DNA of 64,000 nucleotides, from NCBI RefSeq assembly GCF_001885615.1, contig NZ_LSRN01000001.1, positions 1-64,000 on the forward strand, written 5' to 3'. The DNA comes from Alkalibacterium sp. 20. GTDB taxonomy: Bacteria > Bacillota > Bacilli > Lactobacillales > Carnobacteriaceae_A. Below the pieces are notes generated by a model. That model did no database searches. It saw nothing but the letters and a program-made list of their open reading frames with translations, and was not told where the DNA came from. This document shows positions 7,691 to 17,320 of this stretch, piece after piece (position 1 is the stretch's first letter; each line of letters starts with the position of its first letter). The position numbers and the translations under genes are program-made.

Positions 7691-10600
7691 GTGCAATTAA
7701 AACGATTAGAAATCAAAGGGTTCAAATCATTTGCCGATAAGACCATCATCGACTTCACCGATGGGATAACTGCCGTGGTGGGCCCGAACGGTAGTGGAAA
7801 ATCGAATATCATCGAAGCCATTCGGTGGGTCATGGGTGAACAATCTGCGAAGACCTTGCGTGGGGGACGGATGCACGACATCATCTTCTCAGGTACGGAT
7901 TCCCGCAAAGCGATCAACATTGCAGAAGTGACGCTGATCCTTGATAACGCTGACGGCTTTTTGCCGATCGATTTTGAGGAAGTGAGCGTCGGTCGCCGCA
8001 TCAACCGTAACGGTGACAGTGACTACTACATCAATAAAGAGAACTGTCGCCTGAAAGACGTGGTGGATCTTTTTATGGACTCGGGTCTTGGAAAAGAATC
8101 GTTTTCCATTATCAGTCAAGGACAAGTCGAAGCCGTTTTTAACAGTAAAGCGGAAGACCGCCGCGCTATCTTTGAAGAAGCCGCCGGTGTCTTCAAGTAC
8201 AAGCTGCAAAAAGAAAAAGCCGAGCGCAAGCTCTTTGAGACCCAGGACAACCTGGACCGGGTGCAGGACATTTTGTATGAACTGCATGCGCAACTGGAAC
8301 CGCTGAAGCAACAGAAAGACATCGCGCAGTCCTTTGTTTCGCAAAAAGAAGAACTGACGGATCTGGATATTGCCTTATCCGTTCTCAAAATCGACCAGTA
8401 TACCGGTGATCAAAAACAGAACAAAACGAAAGTTGAAGCGCTGAACGAAGACTTGAGACGCGTGCAAGCCAAGATCGACCGCGAATCAAGTGAACTTAAG
8501 GAAAAACGCGCCACCCTGCATCAGATCGAAGACAAGCGCGAGAGCCATCAGGCCCGAACGATCACATCTGTGCAGCAACTCGAGCGGACAGAAGCCCAGC
8601 TGCGTCTGGTCGAAGAGAAAGAACGTCACCAGGACGCTTTCTTGAATGAAAAGCAGGCCAGTCTGACAAAAGAAGAAGCGCGTAGGGAAGCCTTAACCGC
8701 TGAATACGATGCGCTGGCAGCGGCGTATCAGGAACAAGCTGACAAAGTCGCGGAACTGAAAGCGGCGGTCAAACAGTATGACGACCGCTTGACGCGTTTG
8801 ATGGGCAATAAAGAAGAAGCCATCGAGCAGCTACGCGGGGATTACATTGAAGCGATGCAGAGCAAGACGTCTTTGAGAAATGAAGAGACATACCTGACAC
8901 GCCAGCTCCAGCAGGTCAGCGGTACTTTTGAAAAACATTCAAAAAGCATCACGGTTGTGTCTGAAAAACTGAGTGCGGCCAAAACTGAACACGCACATAA
9001 AGAAAAAGCACTAGAAACCATTAAAACAGAGATCGACTCACTACTGAACACCTATACGTCCAAGAAAACACAGATGGCTGACACACAGGCGTCTTATAAA
9101 CAGCAAGCCAGTCGTCTCAGTCAACTGAACCAGCAGCTCCAGCGGGCCCAAGCCAAACAGGCGAGTCTCAAGGAGATGCAGGAGAACTATGCTGGGTATT
9201 TCGCGGGCGTTAAAGCCGTGATGCGCGGGAAAGACACACTCGAAGGTATCGTCGGTACCGTAGCGGACAAGATGGATGTGCCGACAGACGTGACCGAAGC
9301 CATCGATATCGTGTTGGGCGCGGCCAGTCAGTTCGTGATCGTGGATGATGAAAAAGCCGGACGTGATGCGATCGTCTATTTGAAAAACAAAAAAGCGGGT
9401 CGTGCAACGTTCTTACCTTTAACAACCATCAAAAAAAGGTTCGTGTCACCGCAGATGAGACAGACCGCTGAAGAAGTGGATGGGTATATCGGTATCGCCA
9501 GTGACCTGATCCACTTTGAAGATAATGTCCGAAACGTGATGGAAAACCTGCTCGGTCAGACCGTCGTGGCCAAAGACCTGCAGTCAGCCAATGCCATCGC
9601 GAAAGCGTTGAGGTATTCGGTACGTATCGTCAGTTTAGACGGCGACGTAATGAACGCGGGTGGCTCGATGACCGGTGGCGGAGGTAAACGTTCCTCCAAT
9701 GCCCATCTGTTCTCTCAGAAGAAAGAGCAGAAAGCCCTGCGCATCGAAATCGATGAACTCGAAAAAACCGTTGCCCTGCGAGAGTCAGAAAGTGAAGCCG
9801 ATAGAGCAACGATTGACTCCCTCACGAAAGAACTGGAAGAGCTGCGTACGTCGGGTGAAGACATCCGACTGGAAGAACGTCAGCTTGAACAAGTGGCCTC
9901 GAGCCTTCAAGAAACAGTCACCCGTTTGGAACGTGAGCATAAAGGGGTACGTTATGAACAGTCAGAAGCAGAAAAAGAAGAAACACAGGTCAAAGCCGAT
10001 CTCTTGGATGTCAAAGCAAAACGCACACGTGCCGAAACTGACCTTGAGCGTTTGAAACAAGAGCTGGATCAGCTGACCAATGAAAAAGAAGACAAACAGG
10101 CTCAAAAAGAACGCCTGGAAAAAGAACGTGACACTCTCAGCGAAGAATGGAACGCCCATCGTGAAACTCTGGCAGCAACGCGTTCCAAACGTGAAAGCCT
10201 TGCATCACAGATCAAAGAAGTCCAAACATCGGTTGAAAATACCCGAGCCGAGCTCACCCAACTGGAAGAAGGCGTTGAGCTGGAATCCAAAGAAGACCTC
10301 GGTGAAAAACTGATCAGACTTAAAAAAGAAGCTGTTCAGCTGAAAGGACAGGAACGCGAACTCAAAGCCACACATAAGGAACTTGACGAGACCGTGAACC
10401 GTTTGGATGAGTCAGTGTCATACGCCATCAAGTACAAATCGGAACTCACCGGTAACAAGAACGAATTGGACATTGCCCAGTCGCGTCTTGACGTGTCGAT
10501 CGATTTCCTGCTGGACTACTTATCGGAAGAATACACGATGAGTTATGAAGAAGCGAAACGCAATCAGCCGGAACAGATCGACCGGGAAAGCACGCAGAAG

Positions 10601-11251
10601 CGCGTGAAATTGCTGAAGCGTGGCATCGAAGAACTCGGACCGGTCAACCTGGCTTCCATCGAAGAATATGACCGCGTGGCCGAACGCCATGACTTCCTAG
10701 CCACCCAGCAGAAAGACTTGCTGGAAGCGAAAGAGAGCTTATACGACACCATGGATCAGATGGATATCGAAGTGAAGCGTCGTTTCTATGAGACCTTCAG
10801 TCAGGTCAAAGAACAGTTTGCAGTGACCTTCCCACGCATGTTTGGTGGCGGGAAAGCGGAACTGTGCTTAACGGATCCGGATGACCTCTTGCATTCAGGC
10901 ATTGATATCATCGCTCAACCACCCGGCAAGCAGCTGCAGTCGCTGAGTCTCCTGTCTGGGGGCGAACGCGCACTAACGGCCTTGTCCTTGCTCTTTGCCA
11001 TCATCCAAGTGAAGCCGATCCCGTTTTGTATCTTGGATGAAGCTGAAGCAGCCTTGGATGAAGCGAACGTGACGCGCTTTGGCCGCTACCTGCAGGAATT
11101 TGCGGCAGATACGCAGTTTATCGTCATCACACACCGTAAAGGGACGATGGAAGAAGCGGATTCCCTCTATGGCGTAACGATGCGCGAAAGAGGCGTATCC
11201 AGACTCGTCTCTGTTCACCTGCAGGATATTGAACAGACCGTCACACAATAA
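7691..11251 (+). CDS. smc: Chromosome segregation/condensation protein SMC
   Basis: 1186-aa ATPase that with ScpA/ScpB loads at the origin and aligns chromosome arms. The layout is complete. The Walker A motif GPNGSGKSN is at about residues 32-40. Long coiled coils run at about 165-500 and 670-1010. The hinge (about 505-665) carries VDDEKAGRDAI and the glycine motif MNAGGSMTGGGG near 653. The ABC signature LSLLSGGERAL is near 1088 and Walker B CILDEAEAALDEAN near 1112. It starts at GTG 7691, about 10 nt after GGAGA, beginning MQLKRLEIKGFKSFAD as in other SMCs. G+C and codon use are higher than in the flanking accessory DNA, as expected of a conserved core gene. Confidence 0.98.
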   Translation: MQLKRLEIKGFKSFADKTIIDFTDGITAVVGPNGSGKSNIIEAIRWVMGEQSAKTLRGGRMHDIIFSGTDSRKAINIAEVTLILDNADGFLPIDFEEVSVGRRINRNGDSDYYINKENCRLKDVVDLFMDSGLGKESFSIISQGQVEAVFNSKAEDRRAIFEEAAGVFKYKLQKEKAERKLFETQDNLDRVQDILYELHAQLEPLKQQKDIAQSFVSQKEELTDLDIALSVLKIDQYTGDQKQNKTKVEALNEDLRRVQAKIDRESSELKEKRATLHQIEDKRESHQARTITSVQQLERTEAQLRLVEEKERHQDAFLNEKQASLTKEEARREALTAEYDALAAAYQEQADKVAELKAAVKQYDDRLTRLMGNKEEAIEQLRGDYIEAMQSKTSLRNEETYLTRQLQQVSGTFEKHSKSITVVSEKLSAAKTEHAHKEKALETIKTEIDSLLNTYTSKKTQMADTQASYKQQASRLSQLNQQLQRAQAKQASLKEMQENYAGYFAGVKAVMRGKDTLEGIVGTVADKMDVPTDVTEAIDIVLGAASQFVIVDDEKAGRDAIVYLKNKKAGRATFLPLTTIKKRFVSPQMRQTAEEVDGYIGIASDLIHFEDNVRNVMENLLGQTVVAKDLQSANAIAKALRYSVRIVSLDGDVMNAGGSMTGGGGKRSSNAHLFSQKKEQKALRIEIDELEKTVALRESESEADRATIDSLTKELEELRTSGEDIRLEERQLEQVASSLQETVTRLEREHKGVRYEQSEAEKEETQVKADLLDVKAKRTRAETDLERLKQELDQLTNEKEDKQAQKERLEKERDTLSEEWNAHRETLAATRSKRESLASQIKEVQTSVENTRAELTQLEEGVELESKEDLGEKLIRLKKEAVQLKGQERELKATHKELDETVNRLDESVSYAIKYKSELTGNKNELDIAQSRLDVSIDFLLDYLSEEYTMSYEEAKRNQPEQIDRESTQKRVKLLKRGIEELGPVNLASIEEYDRVAERHDFLATQQKDLLEAKESLYDTMDQMDIEVKRRFYETFSQVKEQFAVTFPRMFGGGKAELCLTDPDDLLHSGIDIIAQPPGKQLQSLSLLSGGERALTALSLLFAIIQVKPIPFCILDEAEAALDEANVTRFGRYLQEFAADTQFIVITHRKGTMEEADSLYGVTMRERGVSRLVSVHLQDIEQTVTQ

Positions 11252-11269
11252 AAAAACACGGAGGCTACT

Positions 11270-12082
11270 ATGTCGATCAAACTCGTCGCCATCGATTTGG
11301 ATGGCACCTTACTCAACAGCAAACACGAAGTTTCAGAAGAAAACAAACAGGCCATTAGAAAAGCCAAAGAACAGGGCGTAAAAATCGTCTTGGTGACCGG
11401 ACGTCCCTTGAAAGCCATGCTGCACATTTTAGAAGCCTGCAACTTGACTGAACCCGGGGATATCGCCCTGACCTATAACGGTGGCCTGGTGCAGTGGACC
11501 GAGACGGGCGAATCTATCCGTCAAATCACTTTTCAAAAAGAAGATGCGCTGGATATCTACCAACTCAGTCAGGACTTAGCGTTACCGTGTAACTTCATCG
11601 ACCTGGACGTGGTCCACGCACCGCCTTATCCGATAGGCAAACCGTCACTCTATCCTGAAGTGATGCATGCCTTACCGTTTGAACCGATCGACATGATGGA
11701 CTTGCCTGAATTGTTTCCAGTCAACAAAATCGTTTACTGCTGGCATCAGGAAGAGTTGGATCAGAAAATCAAAGAGATCCCGGCCATTTACCGCGAACGC
11801 TACAACCTGATCAAATCCCGTCCCCAGTTACTCGAGTTTATGCCTAAGAGCATCGACAAAGGTAAGGGTCTGGACCTCTTATCAGAAATCTTAGATATCA
11901 AAGTTTCAGACATGATGGCGATCGGCGATCAGGAAAATGACTTGGCGATGGTTTTACGTGCCGGTACGGGTGTGGCTATGGAAAATGCGATCGACCTGGT
12001 CAAAGAGGCTGCTCAGATCATTACCAAGACCAACGATCAGCACGGCGTCGGTTATGCTATAGAGAAATATGTGTTAAACTGA
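11270..12082 (+). CDS. Cof-type HAD-IIB family phosphatase
   Basis: 270-aa haloacid-dehalogenase-superfamily sugar-phosphate-like phosphatase. Motif I DLDGTLLNS (nucleophile and general acid-base Asp, about residues 9-17), motif II VTGRP, a cap domain in the middle, motif III lysine in SIDKGKGLDLL and motif IV GDQENDLAMV are all visible. The substrate cannot be predicted, since this family is promiscuous towards sugar phosphates and FMN-like compounds. It sits 18 bases after smc and 41 before ftsY, and HAD genes are often found at this point of the cluster in Lactobacillales. Co-transcription with smc and ftsY is likely. Confidence 0.92.
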   Translation: MSIKLVAIDLDGTLLNSKHEVSEENKQAIRKAKEQGVKIVLVTGRPLKAMLHILEACNLTEPGDIALTYNGGLVQWTETGESIRQITFQKEDALDIYQLSQDLALPCNFIDLDVVHAPPYPIGKPSLYPEVMHALPFEPIDMMDLPELFPVNKIVYCWHQEELDQKIKEIPAIYRERYNLIKSRPQLLEFMPKSIDKGKGLDLLSEILDIKVSDMMAIGDQENDLAMVLRAGTGVAMENAIDLVKEAAQIITKTNDQHGVGYAIEKYVLN

Positions 12083-12123
12083 TTTTATTAAGATAAATAA
12101 GGTATAGAAAGAGTGGATCCATT

Positions 12124-13251
12124 ATGGGATTATTTGATAAGATCAAATCAGCTTTTACTGGTACTGAGAAAAAAGAAGAACCTGAAGTCAGTAAAGTTAG
12201 TGAACTTAGTGAAGACAGCGACGTCAGTGAGGTCGCTGACGTTACTGATGTCCCTGAGGTCAGTGAACCGACCGTTGCGAAAGAGTTAACGAGCGAACCG
12301 ATAAGCGACAAACCGTTAGCAGATCCCTACGAAAAAGGACTGAAAAAGTCCCGCGTGAGTTTTACGCGTCGGTTAAATGAACTTCTGGCCAACTTCCGTT
12401 ATGAAGATGAGGAGTTCTTTGAAGAACTGGAAGACCTGCTCATCGAATCAGACGTTGGTTTCGAGGCAACGATGTATATTGCCGATACCCTCCGCTATGA
12501 AGCAAAAGTACAGAACATGCGCAGCATGAAAGATGCTCAACGTGTGATAGTGAAGACGATGGTCGATATGTACGGAGAAACGAATCCGGATCATCATGTG
12601 TTCAATGAGAACAAGGACGGTTTGACGGTTGTCTTGTTCGTCGGTGTCAACGGGGTCGGTAAAACCACAACGATCGCTAAAATGGCCCATCAGTATATTG
12701 AAAAAGGCCAGAAAGTCGTCTTGGCAGCCGGAGACACTTTCCGAGCCGGTGCGATCGAACAACTCCGCATCTGGGGAGACCGCGTCGGTGCTGAAGTTGT
12801 TTCAACGAAACAGGGCGGCGATCCTGCGGCAGTTGTTTTTGACAGCATCGAAATGGCGAAACAGTCAGGTGCTGACATATTGCTAATCGATACGGCCGGA
12901 CGTTTACAAAACAAGAAAAACCTGATGAATGAGCTCCAAAAAATGAAACGCGTGATTTCCAGAGAAATTCCGGATGCCCCGCATGAAACACTGCTGGTCC
13001 TGGATGCAACGACTGGGCAAAACGCCCTGAATCAGGCTAAGATATTTAAAGAAACTACCGACGTGACCGGTATCGTCTTAACTAAAATGGACGGAACGGC
13101 TAAAGGTGGAATCGTCCTGGCCATTGGGAAAGAACTCGGTATTCCTGTGAAATTTGTGGGCTTGGGTGAGACGATGAACGACTTGCACCCATTCGATACA
13201 GAGAAGTTTGCTTCCGGATTATTCAAAGAATTGATCGCACAGACTAACTGA
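12124..13251 (+). CDS. ftsY: Signal recognition particle receptor FtsY
   Basis: SRP GTPase that docks ribosome-nascent-chain complexes at the membrane. 375 aa: a short hydrophobic/basic start (MGLFDKIKSAF), an acidic linker (about residues 17-66) made of near-repeats of SEVxDV, the helical N domain (about 70-160) and the G domain. In the G domain, G1 is GVNGVGKTTT at 174-183, followed by DTFRAGA, DTAGRLQNKK and TKMDGTAKGG. The ribosome binding site is weak (GAGTGG), but the start is set by family N-termini. ylxM and ffh follow in the usual order. The linker repeat is also visible at DNA level (see findings). Confidence 0.97.
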   Translation: MGLFDKIKSAFTGTEKKEEPEVSKVSELSEDSDVSEVADVTDVPEVSEPTVAKELTSEPISDKPLADPYEKGLKKSRVSFTRRLNELLANFRYEDEEFFEELEDLLIESDVGFEATMYIADTLRYEAKVQNMRSMKDAQRVIVKTMVDMYGETNPDHHVFNENKDGLTVVLFVGVNGVGKTTTIAKMAHQYIEKGQKVVLAAGDTFRAGAIEQLRIWGDRVGAEVVSTKQGGDPAAVVFDSIEMAKQSGADILLIDTAGRLQNKKNLMNELQKMKRVISREIPDAPHETLLVLDATTGQNALNQAKIFKETTDVTGIVLTKMDGTAKGGIVLAIGKELGIPVKFVGLGETMNDLHPFDTEKFASGLFKELIAQTN

Positions 13252-13294
13252 TTTATAGAATGAAAATTTGTGCAGTTGAAAAGGAGACTATCCA

Positions 13295-13642
13295 ATGGAA
13301 CTCGAAAAAACATTACGGTTGAATCGATTATTCTCATTTTATCGTCCGCTGCTCACTTCCAAACAACAGGAATACATGCAGCTTTATTACGGCGATGACT
13401 ACTCATTGGGAGAAATCGCCGATGCCTTTTCTGTGAGCCGTCAAGCAGTGTACGATAACATCAAACGCTCAGAAGCGATTTTAACTAATTACGAAGAAAA
13501 ACTGCATCTCGTTGAAGACTTCGAGAAAAAGCAAGAAGCTGTGGATCAATTACGCCAGTACGTGCAAGAACATTACAAGAAAGATGCTCAGTTGCTTGAA
13601 TATATCCAGGCAATTAATCTAGAGACTCTGAGAGAGGAATGA
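13295..13642 (+). CDS. ylxM: YlxM-family putative DNA-binding/SRP accessory protein (UPF0122)
   Basis: 115-aa helix-turn-helix protein resembling sigma-factor region 4, with [20 protein letters not shown] as the recognition element. In streptococci YlxM associates with SRP components; the gene almost always lies directly upstream of ffh, as here (7-base gap). ATG 13295 follows AAGGAG. Length is normal for the family. Confidence 0.93.
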   Translation: MELEKTLRLNRLFSFYRPLLTSKQQEYMQLYYGDDYSLGEIADAFSVSRQAVYDNIKRSEAILTNYEEKLHLVEDFEKKQEAVDQLRQYVQEHYKKDAQLLEYIQAINLETLREE

Positions 13643-13649
13643 AACAAAG

Positions 13650-15083
13650 ATGGCCTTTGAAGGTTTAACCGGTCGTTTGCAAGATGCCTTTTCCGGACTA
13701 CGTAAAAAAGGGAAGGTAACTGAAGCAGATGTCAAAGACGTGATGCGCGAGGTAAGACTTGCTTTACTCGAAGCTGACGTTAACTATAAAGTTGTGAGAG
13801 ATTTCGTAAAAACTGTTCGTGAAAAATCAATGGGAGAAGAAGTTCTCGGTAGTTTGAACGGCGGACAGCAAGTGGTCAAGATTGTTAATGATGAATTAAC
13901 GGCATTAATGGGTAGCGAACAGGAGAAAATCATTTTCGCCGAACCCGGCCAGGGTCCAACCGTTTACATGATGACCGGTTTACAAGGGGCAGGTAAAACA
14001 ACCACTGCCGGTAAACTAGCCAACTATCTGCGTAAACACGAAAACAAGAAACCAATGATGGTTGCGGCGGATATTTACCGTCCAGCTGCGATCGACCAGC
14101 TCCAGACGATCGGTCGTGACCTTGACATTCCCGTCTTCAGCATGGGCGATCAAGTCAGCCCAGTGGAGATTGCTACAAAAGGGATCGAAGAAGCGAAAGC
14201 GCAAAACCGTGACGTCGTGATCATTGATACGGCCGGTCGTTTACACATCGACGAAAAATTGATGCATGAACTAGAAGACGTGAAGTCGGCCGTGAACCCG
14301 CATGAAATCTTCTTAGTCGTTGATGCCATGACAGGGCAGGACGCTGTTAATGTGGCTGATTCCTTTAACGAACAATTAAATATTACCAGTGTCATCCTGA
14401 CCAAATTAGATGGAGACACACGTGGTGGTGCGGCACTTTCTATTCGTGCCGTTACCAACAAACCAATCAAGTTCACAGGTACCGGCGAGAAGCTGGATGC
14501 CTTTGAACCGTTCTATCCAGATCGTATGGCTAACCGTATCTTAGGCATGGGAGACATCCTGACTTTGATCGAACGTGCCCAGCAGGAAGTCGATGAAGAC
14601 CGTGCGGAAGAAATGGCCAAGAAAATGCGTGAGAATCGTTATGATTTCAACGACTTTATCGAACAAATGGACCAGATGCAGAACATGGGACCACTTGAGG
14701 ACATTATTAAAATGATCCCCGGGATGAACCAGATGCCTGGCGCGGACAAGTTGGAAGTAGATCCGAAAGATATGGCACACATGAAAGCTATCGTGATGTC
14801 CATGACGACAGAAGAACGGGAAAATCCGGAACTCTTGTCACAGAAACGTCGTCGCCGTATTGCCAAAGGGTCGGCGCGTGACATTGCGGAAGTTCACAAA
14901 TTAATCAAACAGTTCAAACAATCCAAAGACATGATGGGGAAAATGTCTAAAGGCAACATGGGTGGACTGGATAAGATGTTCGGTGGCGGCGTCAAAGGCA
15001 AACTCGGGAAAATGGCCATGAATGGCGCATCAAAAAGTAATAATACGCATAAGAAAAAGAAAAAAATAAGACGTAAGAAATAA
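13650..15083 (+). CDS. ffh: Signal recognition particle protein Ffh (SRP54)
   Basis: 477-aa GTPase subunit of SRP that binds signal sequences and 4.5S/scRNA. N domain at residues 1 to about 88; G domain with GLQGAGKTTT (110-119), DIYRPAAI, DTAGRLHID and TKLDGDTRGG; methionine-rich M domain from about 300 (MDQMQNMGPLEDIIKMIPG, then the RNA-binding SQKRRRRIAKGS). The C-terminus is a long basic tail of lysines. The start is ATG 13650. A 15-bp terminator stem follows at 15099, so the cluster is transcriptionally closed here, whereas in many relatives rpsP follows directly. Confidence 0.98.
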   Translation: MAFEGLTGRLQDAFSGLRKKGKVTEADVKDVMREVRLALLEADVNYKVVRDFVKTVREKSMGEEVLGSLNGGQQVVKIVNDELTALMGSEQEKIIFAEPGQGPTVYMMTGLQGAGKTTTAGKLANYLRKHENKKPMMVAADIYRPAAIDQLQTIGRDLDIPVFSMGDQVSPVEIATKGIEEAKAQNRDVVIIDTAGRLHIDEKLMHELEDVKSAVNPHEIFLVVDAMTGQDAVNVADSFNEQLNITSVILTKLDGDTRGGAALSIRAVTNKPIKFTGTGEKLDAFEPFYPDRMANRILGMGDILTLIERAQQEVDEDRAEEMAKKMRENRYDFNDFIEQMDQMQNMGPLEDIIKMIPGMNQMPGADKLEVDPKDMAHMKAIVMSMTTEERENPELLSQKRRRRIAKGSARDIAEVHKLIKQFKQSKDMMGKMSKGNMGGLDKMFGGGVKGKLGKMAMNGASKSNNTHKKKKKIRRKK

Positions 15084-15098
15084 AAAAATGGATACAGT

Positions 15099-15135
15099 GA
15101 AAAAGCAGACGAGGTAAGTTCTCGTCTGCTTTTTC
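15099..15135 (+). terminator. Intrinsic terminator after ffh
   Basis: Perfect 15-bp stem: 15099-15113 pairs with 15121-15135 (core GCAGACGAG/CTCGTCTGC), with A and T tracts built in, so it could work in both directions. The stem core recurs in the orphan palindrome at 16802. Confidence 0.9.
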
Positions 15136-15194
15136 CATTGTTCAGACCTGTTTATTGCCATCAACTAATTTGAGACAGTCACAACAAAATAAAA

Positions 15195-15230
15195 CTTCAC
15201 CTCCATGTGTGCGTACACATGGAGGTGAAG
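15195..15230 (-). terminator. Intrinsic terminator of the NADH oxidase gene
   Basis: Perfect 16-bp stem (CTTCACCTCCATGTGT and its complement) with a 4-base loop. On the minus strand it is followed by TTTTATTTTG, as expected for a gene ending at 15264. Confidence 0.85.
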
Positions 15231-15263
15231 TCCTGTTTATGATAAAAAATGTTTTTTAAACGA

Positions 15264-16619
15264 TTAGAATAACATATTATCGCTGCCGTAGGTTTCTCCT
15301 AATGCTTGCTGTGCAAGGACATTAAGGAAGTTCCACGGGCGGTTGAATTCAGGTTGGAAAAAGAAGTCTGCAAGTGACAACTGCTCCAATGTCCATCCAG
15401 CTGTTATGGCAACAGAAAGAGTATTGATGGCAGGAGTGATATCATGTGTTGACATCAATTGTGCACCCACGATACGGTGACTGTCTTTTTCAAAATGAAC
15501 TTTCATCAGGACCGTTTCATCATCTCCCATGAATTTTGGTCGCAATCTTTCTTCCACATATTTACTGTCAACTTCAGCCGTCACTGATTCACTGTCAATG
15601 TCTTTGACACCAGTTGAAGCGAATTTATGTTTCAAGAGAGACAGACCGGAAGTACCAGCAACTGCAGGCATTTCCATTTTTTTATTACTCATATTTTTTG
15701 CCGCAATAGCTGCCTGACGACGGGCGTTTGATGCTAAGGCTATAAGTTTCTTGCCGTTTGTTGGGGCGAATGGAATCTTAACGGCATCTCCTGCTGCAAA
15801 GATATCTTTTTGGGACGTTTCCATATACTCATTTACAACGACTGTGCCGTCTGTATCCAATTCCACAATGCCTTCCAGCCATTTGGTATTTGGACGGACA
15901 CCAGCAGAAAGAATGACCGTATCTGCTTCATATTCGCCTTTGTTTGTGATGACTTTTGTCACTTCACCGTTTTCACCGACGATTTCTTTGACCATTTCAT
16001 CTGTACGGACATTGATGCCATTCTGGCGCATCTCTTCTTCTAGGACATCCGTAAATTCTTTATCCAGATAGGTTTTCAACACACGATCCAGTAGATCAAT
16101 GACAGTCACTTCAATGCCAGCTTTTGAGAAAGCTTCCACGACTTCAATTCCAATATAACCGCCACCGACGACAACGACTTTTTTGGACTGTGCCATACGA
16201 GCTTTGATTTTTTCAGCCCAATTACGTCCACGGACGTAGAAAGCATTTTCCAGGTCAGTGCCTGAAATCGGCAATTCAAGCGGCTTCGCTCCAGGGGAAA
16301 GAAATAACTTATCGTAGCTTCCTTCTGATTCGCCATCCTCGGATTTAACCGTGATGGTCTTTTCAGTTGGATTGATTCCCACTACATCACTGTTCATATG
16401 AACGATTACCCCTTGTTCTTTAAAAGATTGTGCTGTTGCATAGTGAAGCTGATCAGCATTTTTGCTGACACCTTCTAAGTAACTTTGGATTCCGCAGGAT
16501 AAAAACGAAGCGGTAGATCCACGTTCATATAAATGCACCTCAGCATCTGGGTTTTCCTTCAACAGCGTCTCGGTTGCTTCATAACCAGCATGGGACGTTC
16601 CAACAACGATAAATTTCAT
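15264..16619 (-). CDS. nox: FAD-dependent NADH oxidase (Nox, water-forming type)
   Basis: 451-aa flavoprotein of the CoA-disulfide reductase/NADH oxidase/NADH peroxidase group. The first FAD-binding fold starts MKFIVVGTSHAGYEA, with His10. The redox-active cysteine is at residue 42 in SFLSCGIQ, the sulfenic-acid cysteine of enterococcal and streptococcal Nox/Npr. A second dinucleotide fold, VVVGGGYIGIE, binds NAD(H), and FAAGDAVKIPF is the C-terminal FAD motif. The water-forming oxidase is the commonest assignment with this pattern, but peroxidase activity cannot be excluded. The ribosome binding site AGGAGGA is at 16629-16635. The gene is monocistronic, bounded by its own terminator, and lies inside the insertion separating ffh from rpsP. 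It would regenerate NAD+ when oxygen is present. Confidence 0.9.
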   Translation of the reverse strand: MKFIVVGTSHAGYEATETLLKENPDAEVHLYERGSTASFLSCGIQSYLEGVSKNADQLHYATAQSFKEQGVIVHMNSDVVGINPTEKTITVKSEDGESEGSYDKLFLSPGAKPLELPISGTDLENAFYVRGRNWAEKIKARMAQSKKVVVVGGGYIGIEVVEAFSKAGIEVTVIDLLDRVLKTYLDKEFTDVLEEEMRQNGINVRTDEMVKEIVGENGEVTKVITNKGEYEADTVILSAGVRPNTKWLEGIVELDTDGTVVVNEYMETSQKDIFAAGDAVKIPFAPTNGKKLIALASNARRQAAIAAKNMSNKKMEMPAVAGTSGLSLLKHKFASTGVKDIDSESVTAEVDSKYVEERLRPKFMGDDETVLMKVHFEKDSHRIVGAQLMSTHDITPAINTLSVAITAGWTLEQLSLADFFFQPEFNRPWNFLNVLAQQALGETYGSDNMLF

Positions 16620-16801
16620 TTACAAATTCCTCCTATTTTAGTTAAGATATGTATAATTAACCACATCCTTGGACATTTTATCAAAGTTTCACTACTATTT
16701 GTAGTAATATGCTCACGACTTTTATTTAAGTACTTAATTCCTTGAGCACATCAAAGGATAATGGTTATCGCGTTTTCAAAATCATCCTTATCCTTATTAA
16801 T

Positions 16802-16831
16802 AAAGCAGACGAGAACGTTCTCGTCTGCTTT
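16802..16831. terminator. Orphan perfect palindrome / terminator-like element
   Basis: A 30-base perfect palindrome centred on AACGTT, ending in a T tract on the + strand. Its arm (AAAGCAGACGAG) is nearly identical to the ffh terminator arm 1.7 kb away, yet no gene ends just before it on either strand. Confidence 0.6.
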
Positions 16832-16894
16832 TCTTTATGGGGGAGGGTTTAAACATGGTTTCAGTCTGGTTCGGTACTTTGGGGATTGTTTTAC

Positions 16895-17167
16895 TTCGCT
16901 AATGACCGAATAAAGAGGCATTCGGTCATTAGCGAAAGATACCTTGTCTCAAAGTGTCGAAGTCGAACCAGGATCGGTCATTAGACTGGTCAAATCTCTC
17001 CCTAATGACCGAATGGGGGCTCGTTCGGTCATTAGGAGATCACAAAACTTCTCAAAGTGTCGAAGTTGGACCAAGTTCGGTAAGTTAGCTAACAGGTGAG
17101 GCGTCAACTTACCGAATATTCCCCGATTCGGTAAGTAGGAGACACACTTGCACAGCTACTTACCGAA
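16895..17167. repeat. Periodic hairpin array A (51-52 bp units)
   Basis: Tandem dyad units in an otherwise gene-free stretch. Stem arms: TTCGCTAATGACCGAAT (16895-16911) with its complement (16920-16936); TCGGTCATTAG (16974) with CTAATGACCGA (17002-17012); AATGACCGAA (17004) with TTCGGTCATT (17024); TTCGGTAAGTT (17076) with AACTTACCGAA (17106); TTCGGTAAGTAG (17127) with CTACTTACCGAA (17156). Reverse arms end at 16910, 16961, 17013, 17064, 17116 and 17167, i.e. every 51-52 bases; the 16961 and 17064 ones are the variant AAGTGTCGAA. A direct repeat CTCAAAGTGTCGAAGT at 16948 and 17051 shows a 103-base higher-order unit. Function unknown. Confidence 0.85.
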
Positions 17168-17320
17168 CTTGCCAGCAGACAGGCAACAGGACTCTGAATG
17201 AGTAAGGTATTCTCTAGTAATGATAGGCGTGAGTCTTATTTAAAGAAATTCTGTACAAAAGACTTCATCAGAAATGACATAACCGTACAAAATACTCGAG
17301 CTACTGAATAGTTGTTAGTT

